Under the pieces are notes generated by a model. It was not told the origin of the DNA. It ran no database searches and saw only the letters and a list, made by a program, of their open reading frames with translations. Below, in pieces: positions 54,695 to 63,891 of a DNA stretch of 64,000 nucleotides (position 1 is the stretch's first letter; the number at the start of each line of letters is the position of its first letter). The stretch comes from Clostridium sp. OS1-26. GTDB taxonomy: Bacteria > Bacillota > Clostridia > Clostridiales > Clostridiaceae. The translations under genes and the position numbers were made by a program. Location: the NCBI RefSeq assembly GCF_030915445.1, contig NZ_CP133264.1, positions 3,038,001-3,102,000 of the forward strand, given 5' to 3'.

Positions 54695-54715
54695 CTACCT
54701 TAAAACTACCTTAAA
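54695..54715. promoter_or_regulatory. Direct repeats typical of OmpR-family sites
   Basis: CTACCTTAAA occurs at 54695-54704 and 54706-54715, an 11-bp period. The site lies between the divergent hydrolase and response-regulator genes, with TATAAT at 54751-54756 on the plus side. It is the natural candidate site for the OmpR-type regulator at 54788. Confidence 0.55.
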
Positions 54716-54787
54716 TTTATAAAAAGGTAATTTATAATTTTTAAATATGCTATAATGAAAAATATGTAAATTGAGTAGGTGGAGATT

Positions 54788-55498
54788 ATGTTTTTAATGA
54801 AAGATAAAAAGATATTATTAGTAGATGATGAACCTCAATTATTAAAAATGGTTGAAACTATCTTTAGAAAGGATGGATTTTCTAACATATATACTGCATC
54901 CTCCTGCAGAGAAGCAATGGAGAAATTAATTAATCACAAGCCTGATATTGCAGTGCTAGATGTAATGCTTCCTGATGGAGATGGTTTTTCCTTAATTAAT
55001 GAATTTAAGAGGCATTATGAAATTCCGGTATTATTTCTTACAGCAAGGGGAGAAGCGGAAGATAGATTATTAGGTTTAGGACTTGGTGCTGATGATTATA
55101 TAGTAAAGCCATTCTTACCAAGAGAGCTTACTTTAAGACTGAATGCAATTTTAAAAAGAACATATGCAAGTAGTGCAAGACCAACACAGCCAATTATACA
55201 CCTTGATTGCTGCACAATTGACTTAGGTAAAGCAGAAGTAATAAAAAATAATGAGAAATTCTATTTAACGGCAAAGGAACATACTATTTTAGCTGTGTTG
55301 TATGAAAATGTAAATAAAATTGTTACCATTGATACCCTTTGTCAGCGGGCCTGGCAGGAGGATTCTTATGGCTATGAAAATACCTTGATGGTTCATATAA
55401 GGCACATACGAGAAAAGATAGAAGAGAATCCATCAAATCCTAAGTCTCTTGTAACAGTTAAGGGCCTTGGATATACTTTACTAATAAAAAGCAGGTAA
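54788..55498 (+). CDS. OmpR-family response regulator
   Basis: A 236-aa regulator with a receiver domain (phosphoacceptor D58 in AVLDVMLPDGDG, acidic pair LLVDDEP, lysine in DDYIVKPF) and a winged-helix DNA-binding domain (from about 135, ending TVKGLGYTLL). The start is ambiguous: GGTGGAG lies just before ATG 54788, while GTG 54779 and ATG 54797 are alternatives. It is followed by its sensor kinase 5 bases later. The 11-bp direct repeats upstream are probable binding sites. Confidence 0.9.
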   Translation: MFLMKDKKILLVDDEPQLLKMVETIFRKDGFSNIYTASSCREAMEKLINHKPDIAVLDVMLPDGDGFSLINEFKRHYEIPVLFLTARGEAEDRLLGLGLGADDYIVKPFLPRELTLRLNAILKRTYASSARPTQPIIHLDCCTIDLGKAEVIKNNEKFYLTAKEHTILAVLYENVNKIVTIDTLCQRAWQEDSYGYENTLMVHIRHIREKIEENPSNPKSLVTVKGLGYTLLIKSR

Positions 55499-55503
55499 TC
55501 AGT

Positions 55504-56892
55504 ATGAAGAATAATGGATTTAAATTTATTTTAGGGTATATAAGTACAATTGTATGTATTACATTAATAGTAGTTATATTGAATTATCTAGGTTTTATTT
55601 ACTTTGTACGCAATAGCCCATATATCAAAGAGCCTACTAAAACTGTAAAAAACATAGCACAAGAATTAAGAGAAAATAATAATCAGTTATCATCAAAGAC
55701 CATAGAAATGATCAAAAATAATGGTATGTGGGTACAGCTTGTTAATGAGAGCGGTGAAGTTATTTATAATTGCAATAAACCAGAAAATATAAACAATCAT
55801 TATAGCATTAAAGATATTGCAATATTATCTAAAAGTTATTTAAAGGATTATCCTGTTTTTCTATGGGAAAGTAAAGAAAACTTGGTTATATTGGGGTATC
55901 CAAAAAGCTCTATACAAAAATATAATTTAGTTATACCGTCAAACACTAAGAATGCTGAACCAACTATCTATATATACATAATTTCTCTTAATATAGTAAT
56001 TTTAATTATGTTATCAATAGGTCTAATTAGAGTACTAAATAAACCGTTAAATAGATTGATAAAAGGAATTTTTTCTCTAAAAGAAGAAAAGAAAACAGGC
56101 TTAAAAGAAAAGGGTATATACAAAGATTTAGCTAAAAGTATAAATGAAACATCTGAGCTCATTATAGATAAAAATAATAAAATTAAGCTTCGTAATAATG
56201 CTATTGAAAATTGGATAACTGCAGTTTCTCACGACGTTAGAACACCTTTATCTATGATTTTAGGATATTCTGCGATGATTGAAGAAGATGATACTTTACC
56301 AGAAGAGGTTCGTTCAGAAGCGAAAATCATAACTGAAAATTCTCTAAGATTAAGGGAGCTAATTGCAAACTTAAACCTTGCAACTTCCTTACAATACAAT
56401 ATGCAGCCATTGACTTTATCTACTGTTAGGCTTAGCAATATTGCAAGGGAAGCAATGGTGAGTTGTATCAATAGCGGAATTCTTCAAAATTACAGCACGG
56501 ATATAATTATAGAAGATGAGAATGTAACTGTAATGGTAGATAAAAGTCTTATTTTGAGAGCTGTAATCAATATAATAACGAATAGTGCTAAGCACAATAA
56601 AGAGGGGTGTAGTATAACAGTAAATGTTCCTAAGGCAGCTGCTGATAGTATGTATGCTTCTATAGTAGTTTCTGATGATGGTTCTGGTATTTCACAAGAG
56701 CAGATAGATAAAATCAATAAAGATGATTATTTTTATACTCAAGTAAATCAAAAGCATGGATTAGGACTGATTATTGTTAGAAGTATTATAGATGCTCATC
56801 ATGGGAAATTTATTATTGAAAATAGAAAAGATAAGGGAGTAGCTGTAACTTTAAGAATTCCGGTAAAAGGCAGTGTTGTTGAAAAAATATAA
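55504..56892 (+). CDS. Sensor histidine kinase
   Basis: A 462-aa membrane kinase. Two membrane segments (about 9-31 and 155-177) enclose an extracellular sensor of roughly 120 residues with no recognised ligand domain. A linker leads to the H box with H243 in AVSHDVRTPLSMILG, and the ATPase domain has the N box (INIITNSAKHN), DDGSGIS and GLGLIIVRSI motifs. It pairs with the regulator at 54788. The hydrolase on the other side may be part of the regulon. Confidence 0.9.
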   Translation: MKNNGFKFILGYISTIVCITLIVVILNYLGFIYFVRNSPYIKEPTKTVKNIAQELRENNNQLSSKTIEMIKNNGMWVQLVNESGEVIYNCNKPENINNHYSIKDIAILSKSYLKDYPVFLWESKENLVILGYPKSSIQKYNLVIPSNTKNAEPTIYIYIISLNIVILIMLSIGLIRVLNKPLNRLIKGIFSLKEEKKTGLKEKGIYKDLAKSINETSELIIDKNNKIKLRNNAIENWITAVSHDVRTPLSMILGYSAMIEEDDTLPEEVRSEAKIITENSLRLRELIANLNLATSLQYNMQPLTLSTVRLSNIAREAMVSCINSGILQNYSTDIIIEDENVTVMVDKSLILRAVINIITNSAKHNKEGCSITVNVPKAAADSMYASIVVSDDGSGISQEQIDKINKDDYFYTQVNQKHGLGLIIVRSIIDAHHGKFIIENRKDKGVAVTLRIPVKGSVVEKI

Positions 56893-56924
56893 ATATTAGT
56901 ATAAATATTTATTTAAAAGTTAAT

Positions 56925-56965
56925 AAAAAAGAGAACCAACGAGATACTTCCGTTGTTCTCTTTTT
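56925..56965. terminator. Bidirectional terminator between the kinase and oleate hydratase genes
   Basis: AAAAAGAGAAC near 56925 pairs with GTTCTCTTTTT near 56955 apart from one mismatch further in, with A and T runs on the two sides. The flanking genes converge. Confidence 0.8.
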
Positions 56966-56969
56966 CATC

Positions 56970-58745
56970 TTAAATGAGCTTGTATCTTTCTAGAAGTTCT
57001 TCAATAATAGTTCCGGAAATCTTTTTAAGTGCTCTCTTTTCCACCAAATTCGCAATAAAAGGAAGTTTGATATCTGTCAGCTTTTTACCATCCAGCATCT
57101 TCGAGGTAGCGTCAAACAATACCCTTACATCATAACAGGAGGCGAATACTTCTGGAACCCCACGGTCAACATCAAGTAGTGTGTAAACTGCTTCCATTGC
57201 TGTCCTAACCGAATATTCAGTTGTAAATACTGTATCACGAACAGTATCAGCAAACTGTCCGATAAATGCAAAGTTAACGCAGCCATCTGGAATAACCTTC
57301 GGGCGATCTCCTTTGCTTCTCGGCATAAAAAAGGCGGTAATGTAGGGCATCATGCACGGAATACAGTGAGCACCGGTTTTCGCCATCTCAGGAATTTCGG
57401 CTTCGGGTACCCCCATATGGTAGAGCCATTCCTCTACGATTTCCGTCCCAGTGCATTCCTTCATCGGTTTCTTGATAAAATCTCCAGGGACATCTGTATA
57501 AAGCCCGTAAATCCAACCCACAAGCTGATTCTTGGGCTGTTCTTTAAAGTGAGGCTGACGGTTAAATGTATAACTCATGAGCCAACTGGAATCCTTCACG
57601 GTAATGATCCCACCCGTGACAACCTTGCTAGAAAATGGGTCACGTTTACACATTTTCTCAATATATTTCGGAATTCTGCTGTCTAATGTGGTGACGGTAG
57701 CGGATTCCCAGTTAGTTGCCTTTATATTGGTACAAAATTTTTCTGGATGCCCAAACGCTGAGTCCTGTTTTGCGATATTTTTCCAAAGATGCCAGCAGCC
57801 GCCCTCGCCTGGATTAGTATCCATCACTGGCACGTGATCATCGTCGCCGAACGTGGAATTTTCCGTACAACTTCCATTTGTGACAAATACCAGATCATCT
57901 TCAGTCAAATCAATAGCTTTTTCCTTGCCGTCATGTGTGCAGATAATCTCTTTTGCCACTTTTTTGCTACCCTTAATGTCAAAGATAACGTTGGTGACCT
58001 GTGTGTTATACTGGAAGTTTACATTATGTGCTTCTAGATATTTCATCATCGGCAGGATCAGCGATTCATATTGATTATATTTGGTGAATTTAAGTGCCGA
58101 GAAATCAGGTAATCCACCGATGTGATGGATAAATCGCTGAATATACAGCTTCATCTCAAGGGCACTGTGCCATTTTTCAAAGGCGAACATCGTCTGCCAG
58201 TAGAGCCAGAAATTCGAAGAATAGAATTCATTATCAAAAACATCATCAATTGTCTTGTCGTATAAATTTTCATCCTTTGTCATAAACAGTTTTATGATTT
58301 CTAGCGAAGCTTTTTCCGAAAGTGTGAATTTTTTGTCGGTATGCGCATCCTCTCCACGGTTCACGGAAGCACGCATAAGTGAGTAGTTAGGATCATGCTT
58401 ATTAAGCCAATAGAATTCATCAAGCACCGATACACCCTCAGTTTCAATAGAAGGAATTGAACGGAATAAATCCCATAAGCATTCAAAGTGATTCTCCATC
58501 TCTCGTCCGCCGCGGATAATAAACCCTTTTTGTGTATCTTTGATACCATCACAGGCTCCGCCAGAAATACCCGTTTCCTCAAGGATGTGAATATGATCCC
58601 CTTTCATCTGTCCGTCCCTAATGAGAAAACAAGCTGCTGCCAACGAAGCAAGTCCGCTTCCGACAAGATAAGCTGATTTCTTATCAACATCCTTTGGCTT
58701 TTCTGGACGAGCAAATGCTTCATAATTACCGTTTGAATAGTACAT
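56970..58745 (-). CDS. ohyA: Oleate hydratase (MCRA family)
   Basis: A 591-aa FAD-dependent enzyme of the 67-kDa myosin-cross-reactive antigen family that hydrates the cis-9 double bond of oleic acid to 10-hydroxystearic acid, often for detoxifying host or environmental fatty acids. The FAD site [14 protein letters not shown], the family's [24 protein letters not shown] and the C-terminal [26 protein letters not shown] are present. The start at 58745 follows GGAGG by about 8 bases; an ATG at 58760 is less likely. Composition is less AT-rich than the neighbours. It is divergent from a Crp/Fnr-type regulator. Confidence 0.95.
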   Translation of the reverse strand: MYYSNGNYEAFARPEKPKDVDKKSAYLVGSGLASLAAACFLIRDGQMKGDHIHILEETGISGGACDGIKDTQKGFIIRGGREMENHFECLWDLFRSIPSIETEGVSVLDEFYWLNKHDPNYSLMRASVNRGEDAHTDKKFTLSEKASLEIIKLFMTKDENLYDKTIDDVFDNEFYSSNFWLYWQTMFAFEKWHSALEMKLYIQRFIHHIGGLPDFSALKFTKYNQYESLILPMMKYLEAHNVNFQYNTQVTNVIFDIKGSKKVAKEIICTHDGKEKAIDLTEDDLVFVTNGSCTENSTFGDDDHVPVMDTNPGEGGCWHLWKNIAKQDSAFGHPEKFCTNIKATNWESATVTTLDSRIPKYIEKMCKRDPFSSKVVTGGIITVKDSSWLMSYTFNRQPHFKEQPKNQLVGWIYGLYTDVPGDFIKKPMKECTGTEIVEEWLYHMGVPEAEIPEMAKTGAHCIPCMMPYITAFFMPRSKGDRPKVIPDGCVNFAFIGQFADTVRDTVFTTEYSVRTAMEAVYTLLDVDRGVPEVFASCYDVRVLFDATSKMLDGKKLTDIKLPFIANLVEKRALKKISGTIIEELLERYKLI

Positions 58746-59141
58746 AGCTGAAACCTCCAAAAATTATTTTATGGTTATAGTATAAACAACTTTTAAACCA
58801 ATAATTCTCACTACTCCTACAACATCTTTTTTACCAATTAACCAGAATGTTGAAGTTATAATCTCTACTTTCTGAATAAGTATTCAATTTTTTAGTGGCA
58901 GTATAGATGCCGAAAGTTGTATTTTAAAATTGCTATTTACTCTTAATGAAGAATATAAAAGAAATCTCTTAATATCAATGATTATGATATAATGGAAGAA
59001 AAGTTAATGGAGAAATCTAAAATCAAAGTATACCAGATAAAATCGTGGATATTATAAAGAAAGCAAAAGATGTTATGAAGCAATTTTTAAATGTATGAAA
59101 CAAGTTTTTTACAATCGAATAATAAAAAGGATGGGATAAAG

Positions 59142-59735
59142 ATGAATCATCATTTGCTGCGATTTATGGAAAAAAAGACTTCTCTCAGTAGAGATAAAAT
59201 CCTGGAAATTATGAAGGATATGGTTGTTGAGACTTATAGTAAGGGGACTATACTTCTCCGACAAGGAGAAGTTTCAGATAAGTGTTATTCTGTACTGGCT
59301 GGCTGTGTAAGACAATACTCAGTTAGAGAGGATGGTAAAGAAGTAACTATTAATTTTTTCACAGAGGAACAGGCTGTTGTCGTGTTTAGAAGCTACAAAC
59401 AAAAAATACCTAGCGACTATTTTTTGGTCTGTGTAGAGGATTCAACACTGCTTGTTGGTGATCAGGAGTCTGAAGAAAGAATGTATAAGAAATTCCCGGA
59501 ACTGGAGAAAATAACAAGGACAATTATTGAACATAATTTCGGTGAGGAGCAAGATGAAAGGGCAAGGTTCATGAGAGCTGTTCCAGAGGACCGTTATCGA
59601 ATGTTGCTTGAAAAAAGACCTGAGCTTATAAATCGTGTTCCACAACATCAATTGGCAAGCTATCTTGGGATCACTCCAGAATCCTTAAGTAGAATCAAAA
59701 AAGAGTATCCCAAGATCGCTGATTGTGAAAATTAG
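59142..59735 (+). CDS. Crp/Fnr-family transcription regulator
   Basis: A 197-aa regulator with a cyclic-nucleotide-binding-like beta roll (about 20-115; GTILLRQGEVSDKCYSVLAGCVRQYS) and a C-terminal helix-turn-helix (VPQHQLASYLGITPESLSRIKKE). It lacks the cysteine cluster of FNR, so it is not an obvious oxygen sensor. The start at 59142 follows AAGGATGGG; the upstream ATG at 59091 lacks support. It lies divergent from oleate hydratase and convergent with DUF4386. A perfect FNR-type palindrome is present at 60511. The intergenic 58746-59141 has no gene. Confidence 0.87.
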   Translation: MNHHLLRFMEKKTSLSRDKILEIMKDMVVETYSKGTILLRQGEVSDKCYSVLAGCVRQYSVREDGKEVTINFFTEEQAVVVFRSYKQKIPSDYFLVCVEDSTLLVGDQESEERMYKKFPELEKITRTIIEHNFGEEQDERARFMRAVPEDRYRMLLEKRPELINRVPQHQLASYLGITPESLSRIKKEYPKIADCEN

Positions 59736-60454
59736 TTTCCTATTTTTAGTACCTTTCCGCCTTTTACCATAATCCATATGCCCAAGCCTAATTCTCCAAG
59801 TATCATTGGTAGAGTTAATATATTTTCAAAAATTCGAGTAGCATTCTCATATTGTGGTAAGAACAGATGTATTATGTTAATAAACACGTAACCAAAAGAA
59901 GCAATGAGCAAAAGAATTCCCAGTATTTTTGGGATGAAGCCTGATTTCATTACCAAACAACCAATGATGAACAGGTGAACTCCAAAAATAATTAATCCGA
60001 AAGACCACATTTTCTGAAACGCAATAACAAACAGCATCAACAAAGATTTCAACTGGTCAGTTTGATTGGGTAGTAATTGGTGATCTCCACCCAGTAAAAT
60101 GCTTATAAATACTAAATTTAGAATAGCTATTCCAAGGATAGCACAGTAAGCCAAGCGAAACCATGCACCAAGCAAGGACAGGCTGCTGTCAATTTGCTTA
60201 AGAAAGATATATAGTGCCCATGAAATCACAATATCGCAAATAAGAATAATGAGCCAACTGAAAATTCCTGCTTGAAATAGTGAAATTGATTTTTTTATAT
60301 TGTTCATTGTGGCAGTTGTGTCGCCATTTATGATTAGTCTGGTGTTAACAACTCCAACTGCAAACATTGCGCATATTGTCATAGTGAGCATTGCGATTCC
60401 AGTTATTAATGCTGCTTTGCGCAGTGATGTTTTTTCTGTTTCAAAGACTAACAT
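59732..60454 (-). CDS. DUF4386 membrane protein
   Basis: A 240-aa integral membrane protein with about six hydrophobic segments and the DUF4386 family signature (RLAYCAILGIAILNLVFISILLGG, LFIIGCLVMKSGFIPKILGILLLIASFGYV). The function is unknown. Its end overlaps the Crp/Fnr gene by 4 bases in convergent orientation. About 57 bases upstream of its ATG lies a perfect TTGAT-N4-ATCAA palindrome, so the neighbouring Crp/Fnr protein is the likely regulator. Confidence 0.82.
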   Translation of the reverse strand: MLVFETEKTSLRKAALITGIAMLTMTICAMFAVGVVNTRLIINGDTTATMNNIKKSISLFQAGIFSWLIILICDIVISWALYIFLKQIDSSLSLLGAWFRLAYCAILGIAILNLVFISILLGGDHQLLPNQTDQLKSLLMLFVIAFQKMWSFGLIIFGVHLFIIGCLVMKSGFIPKILGILLLIASFGYVFINIIHLFLPQYENATRIFENILTLPMILGELGLGIWIMVKGGKVLKIGN

Positions 60455-60510
60455 TTTATTTCCCTCCCCTTTTATATGAGACGATTATATCATTGTAGTA
60501 CTATTAAATC

Positions 60511-60526
60511 CTTGATTTAAATCAAG
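60511..60526. promoter_or_regulatory. Perfect Crp/Fnr-type palindrome
   Basis: CTTGATTTAAATCAAG is fully symmetric and contains the FNR consensus TTGAT-N4-ATCAA. It lies 57-72 bases upstream of the DUF4386 start in a 311-base gap that otherwise shows no gene. Confidence 0.7.
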
Positions 60527-60765
60527 AGTAGCGTGTTAGTATGTATATCTTTTGCAGATCTTCAAGGCAATGCTTTTAACGGTCTCATCATTTCATTATT
60601 TATAAAGAAAATTTATATTTTAACTGAAATATAGTATAATATTTGATAGAATGTAAAGGGAGCGTAGTGGGGAAAATGTTAAGCTACCCAAAAATAATTT
60701 GAAGTGTACAAAGAACAATTTTTGTATTCAATAATTTATAAATAACAGATGAGGAAAATAAAAAG

Positions 60766-61542
60766 ATGACAATGGAATTGGAAAAATACTACAATAAATT
60801 TTGTGAGGACAAAAGATTAACGAGAAAATATGGACAAGTTGAATATATCACTTCCATGAAGTATATTCATGAGTATCTAGAAAATAATGAGAACGCAAAA
60901 ATCTTAGATGTTGGTGCAGGGACAGGCAGATACTCTGTACAATTGGCAAGTGAAGGATATGATGTTACTGCAATTGAACTTGTGAAGCACAATCTAGGTA
61001 TTTTAAAGTCAAAAGGAAGTACAGTAAAAGCAATGCAGGGAACAGCATTAGATTTATCAAGATTTTCAGAAAATACTTTTGACATGACGTTGGTGTTTGG
61101 ACCAATGTATCATTTATATAAATTTGAGGATAAAGTAAAAGCGCTGCAAGAGGCAAAAAGAGTAACGAAAGTTGGAGGTGTTATCTTAGTAGCATATTGT
61201 ATGAATGAATATAGTGTATTAACCTATGGTTTTAAGGAAAATAATATTCGTACATCTATTGATAATGGGAAACTTACTGATGATTTTCATGTTATATCGG
61301 AACCAAAAGATTTATATGATTATGTAAGGATTGAAGATATTAATAAGTTAAATGAGGAAGTAAGTCTGCAAAGGATAAAAATAATTGCAGCAGATGGACA
61401 TGCTAATTATATGCGATCTGTTTTGAATGCTATGGATGAAGATACATTTCAGCATTTTCTTAATTATCATTTTTCTACCTGTGAAAGACCAGACTTGCTC
61501 GGAGCAAGCGCACATACATTAGACATTTTGAGAAAGAAATAA
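60766..61542 (+). CDS. Class I SAM-dependent methyltransferase
   Basis: A 258-aa methyltransferase with SAM motif I AKILDVGAGTGRYSVQLASEGYDVTAIE (about 45-72), the acidic residue in TAIELVK and the motif MTLVFGPMYHLYKFEDK typical of a small clostridial methylase group. GATGAGG lies before the ATG. It is monocistronic by position. The substrate is unknown. Confidence 0.85.
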   Translation: MTMELEKYYNKFCEDKRLTRKYGQVEYITSMKYIHEYLENNENAKILDVGAGTGRYSVQLASEGYDVTAIELVKHNLGILKSKGSTVKAMQGTALDLSRFSENTFDMTLVFGPMYHLYKFEDKVKALQEAKRVTKVGGVILVAYCMNEYSVLTYGFKENNIRTSIDNGKLTDDFHVISEPKDLYDYVRIEDINKLNEEVSLQRIKIIAADGHANYMRSVLNAMDEDTFQHFLNYHFSTCERPDLLGASAHTLDILRKK

Positions 61543-61553
61543 GGTAATTATAA

Positions 61554-61771
61554 GGTGTATTTTGAAAATGGAAATATAGAATATATGGGAAAAGTGGCAG
61601 TTACTAATAGCAACTATCACTTTTTTGAATACTTTTCCAAAATAACTTATTCCATTAAAACCTGCGTCAAAAGCAATGATAGAAAAGGATAACACAATGG
61701 AATCCAGTAAGGTTTTAGAGTATTTAGGAATTTCAAAACAAAGGTTTTTGGATATGAATAGACAGTGGAAT
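61554..61771 (+). pseudogene. Short coding debris
   Basis: Two short frames read as plausible protein (YFENGNIEYMGKVAV near 61558 and SSKVLEYLGISKQRFLDMNRQWN ending near 61771) but in different frames with no starts. They look like decayed pieces of a small gene. No family is recognised. Confidence 0.25.
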
Positions 61772-61795
61772 TGAATAATGAAAGGAATTGAAAAA

Positions 61796-62230
61796 ATGTT
61801 AGATAACACGGATAAGTGCATTTTAGAGGAACTGTCAAAGAACAGCCGTATCACTATGAAAGAGTTGGGAGAAAAGGTGCATTTGACAGGACAGGCGGCT
61901 GCATCCAGAGTTGCCAAATTAGAGGATAACGGCATTATTGAGGGGTATACTATTAAAGTTAATCAAGCGAAAATGGGGTATCCTGTTCACGTAACGGTAA
62001 ATATCTATACAAAAAGTGAGTATCATCAACCTTATCTTTCATTTATAAGCTCACAGGAAGAATATATAATCCATAACTATAAAATCAGCGGAGATGGCTG
62101 TTATCTTCTCGAATGCAAATTTCAGTCTAACGAGCAGTTAGATAAATTCTTAGTAGACTTAAATCAGTATGCAAATTATAAATTAACTGTTATTATTAAC
62201 GAAACAACCAAAAGCAGGCAATTCCCATAG
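61796..62230 (+). CDS. Lrp/AsnC-family regulator
   Basis: A 144-aa regulator: AsnC helix-turn-helix at the N-terminus (DKCILEELSKNSRITMKELGEKVHLTGQAAASRVAKLEDNGII) and a RAM-type ligand-binding domain (VHVTVNIYT ... YKISGDGCYLLECKF). The start at 61796 follows AAAGGA by about 9 bases; ATG 61778 is an alternative. The target is unknown; the MBL-fold gene is convergent and separated by a terminator. Confidence 0.88.
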   Translation: MLDNTDKCILEELSKNSRITMKELGEKVHLTGQAAASRVAKLEDNGIIEGYTIKVNQAKMGYPVHVTVNIYTKSEYHQPYLSFISSQEEYIIHNYKISGDGCYLLECKFQSNEQLDKFLVDLNQYANYKLTVIINETTKSRQFP

Positions 62231-62251
62231 TGAGGAAATGCCTGCTTTTTT
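62211..62251. terminator. Terminator overlapping the end of the Lrp gene
   Basis: AAAGCAGGCA at 62211-62220 pairs exactly with TGCCTGCTTT ending near 62248, then a T-run. It serves the Lrp gene and perhaps the convergent MBL gene. Confidence 0.85.
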
Positions 62252-62276
62252 ATTTGTTTCTAAAATTCTTGTTACT

Positions 62277-63056
62277 TTAAAATGCGTATGATTCTCCATC
62301 AGCCGGTATTAATACGTTAGAAGAAATTACATTTTCATCGATAAATTGTTTTAACGCTTTTCTTGTCACCCTTGCGTGGTTAACAGCTTCCATATGGCTA
62401 GCAATAATTGTTGCTTGAGGAGCAGCTTTATATACCTCATAAACATCATTTATATTCATGATTATATGCCCACCTGTTATGAACTGAGCACCACCAGCGT
62501 TTAAAATAATTATGTCTGGATTATTGTTGTCTATTGCTTTTTTGACATCGTCGTACCAAATGGTATCTCCTGCTAAGTATACTGTTTTTTCATTTGGATT
62601 ACTGAAGATAACCCCGCAAGCTTCGCTTGTAGCGTTAAAGCGTTTATAATAGTTCATAACTTCTTCATCTGGTACATGTATACAATTTGTTTTTATTAAT
62701 TTGATATCTCCAAACAATATACCGTTATTTTTTAAAACATCAACATCCTTAAAACCAAAGCTTTTTAAAGCTTCCGCTTCTTCTTCATTCTGTGCAAACA
62801 TTTTTGTGCCTTTTGGTATTACCTTGATAGCAACTTCATCAAAATGATCAGGATGAATATGTGTGACAATTACAGCGTCTACATCTTTTATAACTTCATC
62901 AATAGGCATCGGCAAATCGACCATTGGATTACTTTCCTGATTTTCTGCTGGGATAGGAGGAAAAGCTCCTTTGTCTGCTAACCATGGATCAATTAAAAAT
63001 TTTTTTCCAGCATATGTTATGGTTATAGTTGCATTTCTTATTTGTTGAAAATTCAT
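62277..63056 (-). CDS. MBL-fold metallo-hydrolase
   Basis: A 259-aa metallo-beta-lactamase-fold protein with the metal motif HIHPDHFD (about 66-73), a second-shell aspartate in LAGDTIWYDDV and a C-terminal histidine in ASHMEAVNHARV. It resembles the UlaG/UPF0173-like group rather than true beta-lactamases. The substrate is unknown. It has a good TTAATATG start context with AGGAG upstream of the ATG. Confidence 0.87.
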   Translation of the reverse strand: MNFQQIRNATITITYAGKKFLIDPWLADKGAFPPIPAENQESNPMVDLPMPIDEVIKDVDAVIVTHIHPDHFDEVAIKVIPKGTKMFAQNEEEAEALKSFGFKDVDVLKNNGILFGDIKLIKTNCIHVPDEEVMNYYKRFNATSEACGVIFSNPNEKTVYLAGDTIWYDDVKKAIDNNNPDIIILNAGGAQFITGGHIIMNINDVYEVYKAAPQATIIASHMEAVNHARVTRKALKQFIDENVISSNVLIPADGESYAF

Positions 63057-63254
63057 ATTAACAGCTCCTGTATCCTTTATCTGTATACAGTTTATAATAT
63101 AGACGATGACATTTACATAGATAGAATCAAGTCTTTTTGTAGTTTAACTTGAATAATGAAAGTAATTAATTTTACAACCAAGAAGGGATATTGATTAGGT
63201 AATGGTAAATCCTAATATTATGTGTTTTAAATATAGTATATAGGAGGAAAGACA

Positions 63255-63806
63255 GTGAGAAATAGAAAATCAATTATTATTATTTTATTGGTGGTTGGTA
63301 TTTTTATAACAATATTTTTATTTTTACATAATGATAATAAGCATTATGTTTTTAGTTCAAAGGCAACATATTTAAAGGTAGCAGAAAGACTTACCTATAA
63401 GGATTACTATAACAATAGATATAAATTTTCAATAAAATATCCAGATAATCTTATAAAAGGTGAGGAATCAACAAATGGAGATGGGATCACTCTTACCAAT
63501 GAAAATGGAAATGTAAAGCTTATTGTGTTTGGAAGCAATAATATATTTGACACCACTGCAAAATCAGCTTATGAAGATACGCTGAAGGAAATTAAAAATG
63601 TTGCATATAAAAAACAATCAGAGAACTGGTACGTTATCTCCTGGGTCAAAAACAATAAAATTATATATAAAAAGGAAGTAGTAGGAGATGGCAGCATAAA
63701 TACTCTTATATTTGAATATCCCTTAACAGAGAAAAAGTTATATGATGAATTTTTGCAGAATCTCGATAGTTATTTTAAAACTCCTGGAATTGGCGAAGCA
63801 CATTAG
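63255..63806 (+). CDS. Small membrane-anchored protein, unknown function
   Basis: A 183-aa protein with one N-terminal membrane segment (about 6-25) and a soluble domain outside (KFSIKYPDNLIKGEESTNGDGITLTNENGNVKLIVFG) that resembles PsbP/DUF-type domains found in clostridial exported proteins. The GTG start follows AGGAGG. No partner is evident. The function is unknown. Confidence 0.75.
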   Translation: MRNRKSIIIILLVVGIFITIFLFLHNDNKHYVFSSKATYLKVAERLTYKDYYNNRYKFSIKYPDNLIKGEESTNGDGITLTNENGNVKLIVFGSNNIFDTTAKSAYEDTLKEIKNVAYKKQSENWYVISWVKNNKIIYKKEVVGDGSINTLIFEYPLTEKKLYDEFLQNLDSYFKTPGIGEAH

Positions 63807-63891
63807 CAAAATAAATTGTCTCCAATATTTGTTTACTTGTAAGATATCTCAGCACAATTAATGTATTTTTACCATTGAAAGTAATAATAAT

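Noticed and set aside
57366..58074. Several plus-strand open frames opposite oleate hydratase
   Set aside because: They are antisense shadows of a well-conserved gene on the other strand, with no start signals.
62277..63056. Metallo-beta-lactamase resistance gene
   Set aside because: The fold and HxHxDH motif are shared by many hydrolases; the protein lacks a signal peptide and resembles the UlaG/UPF0173-like group.
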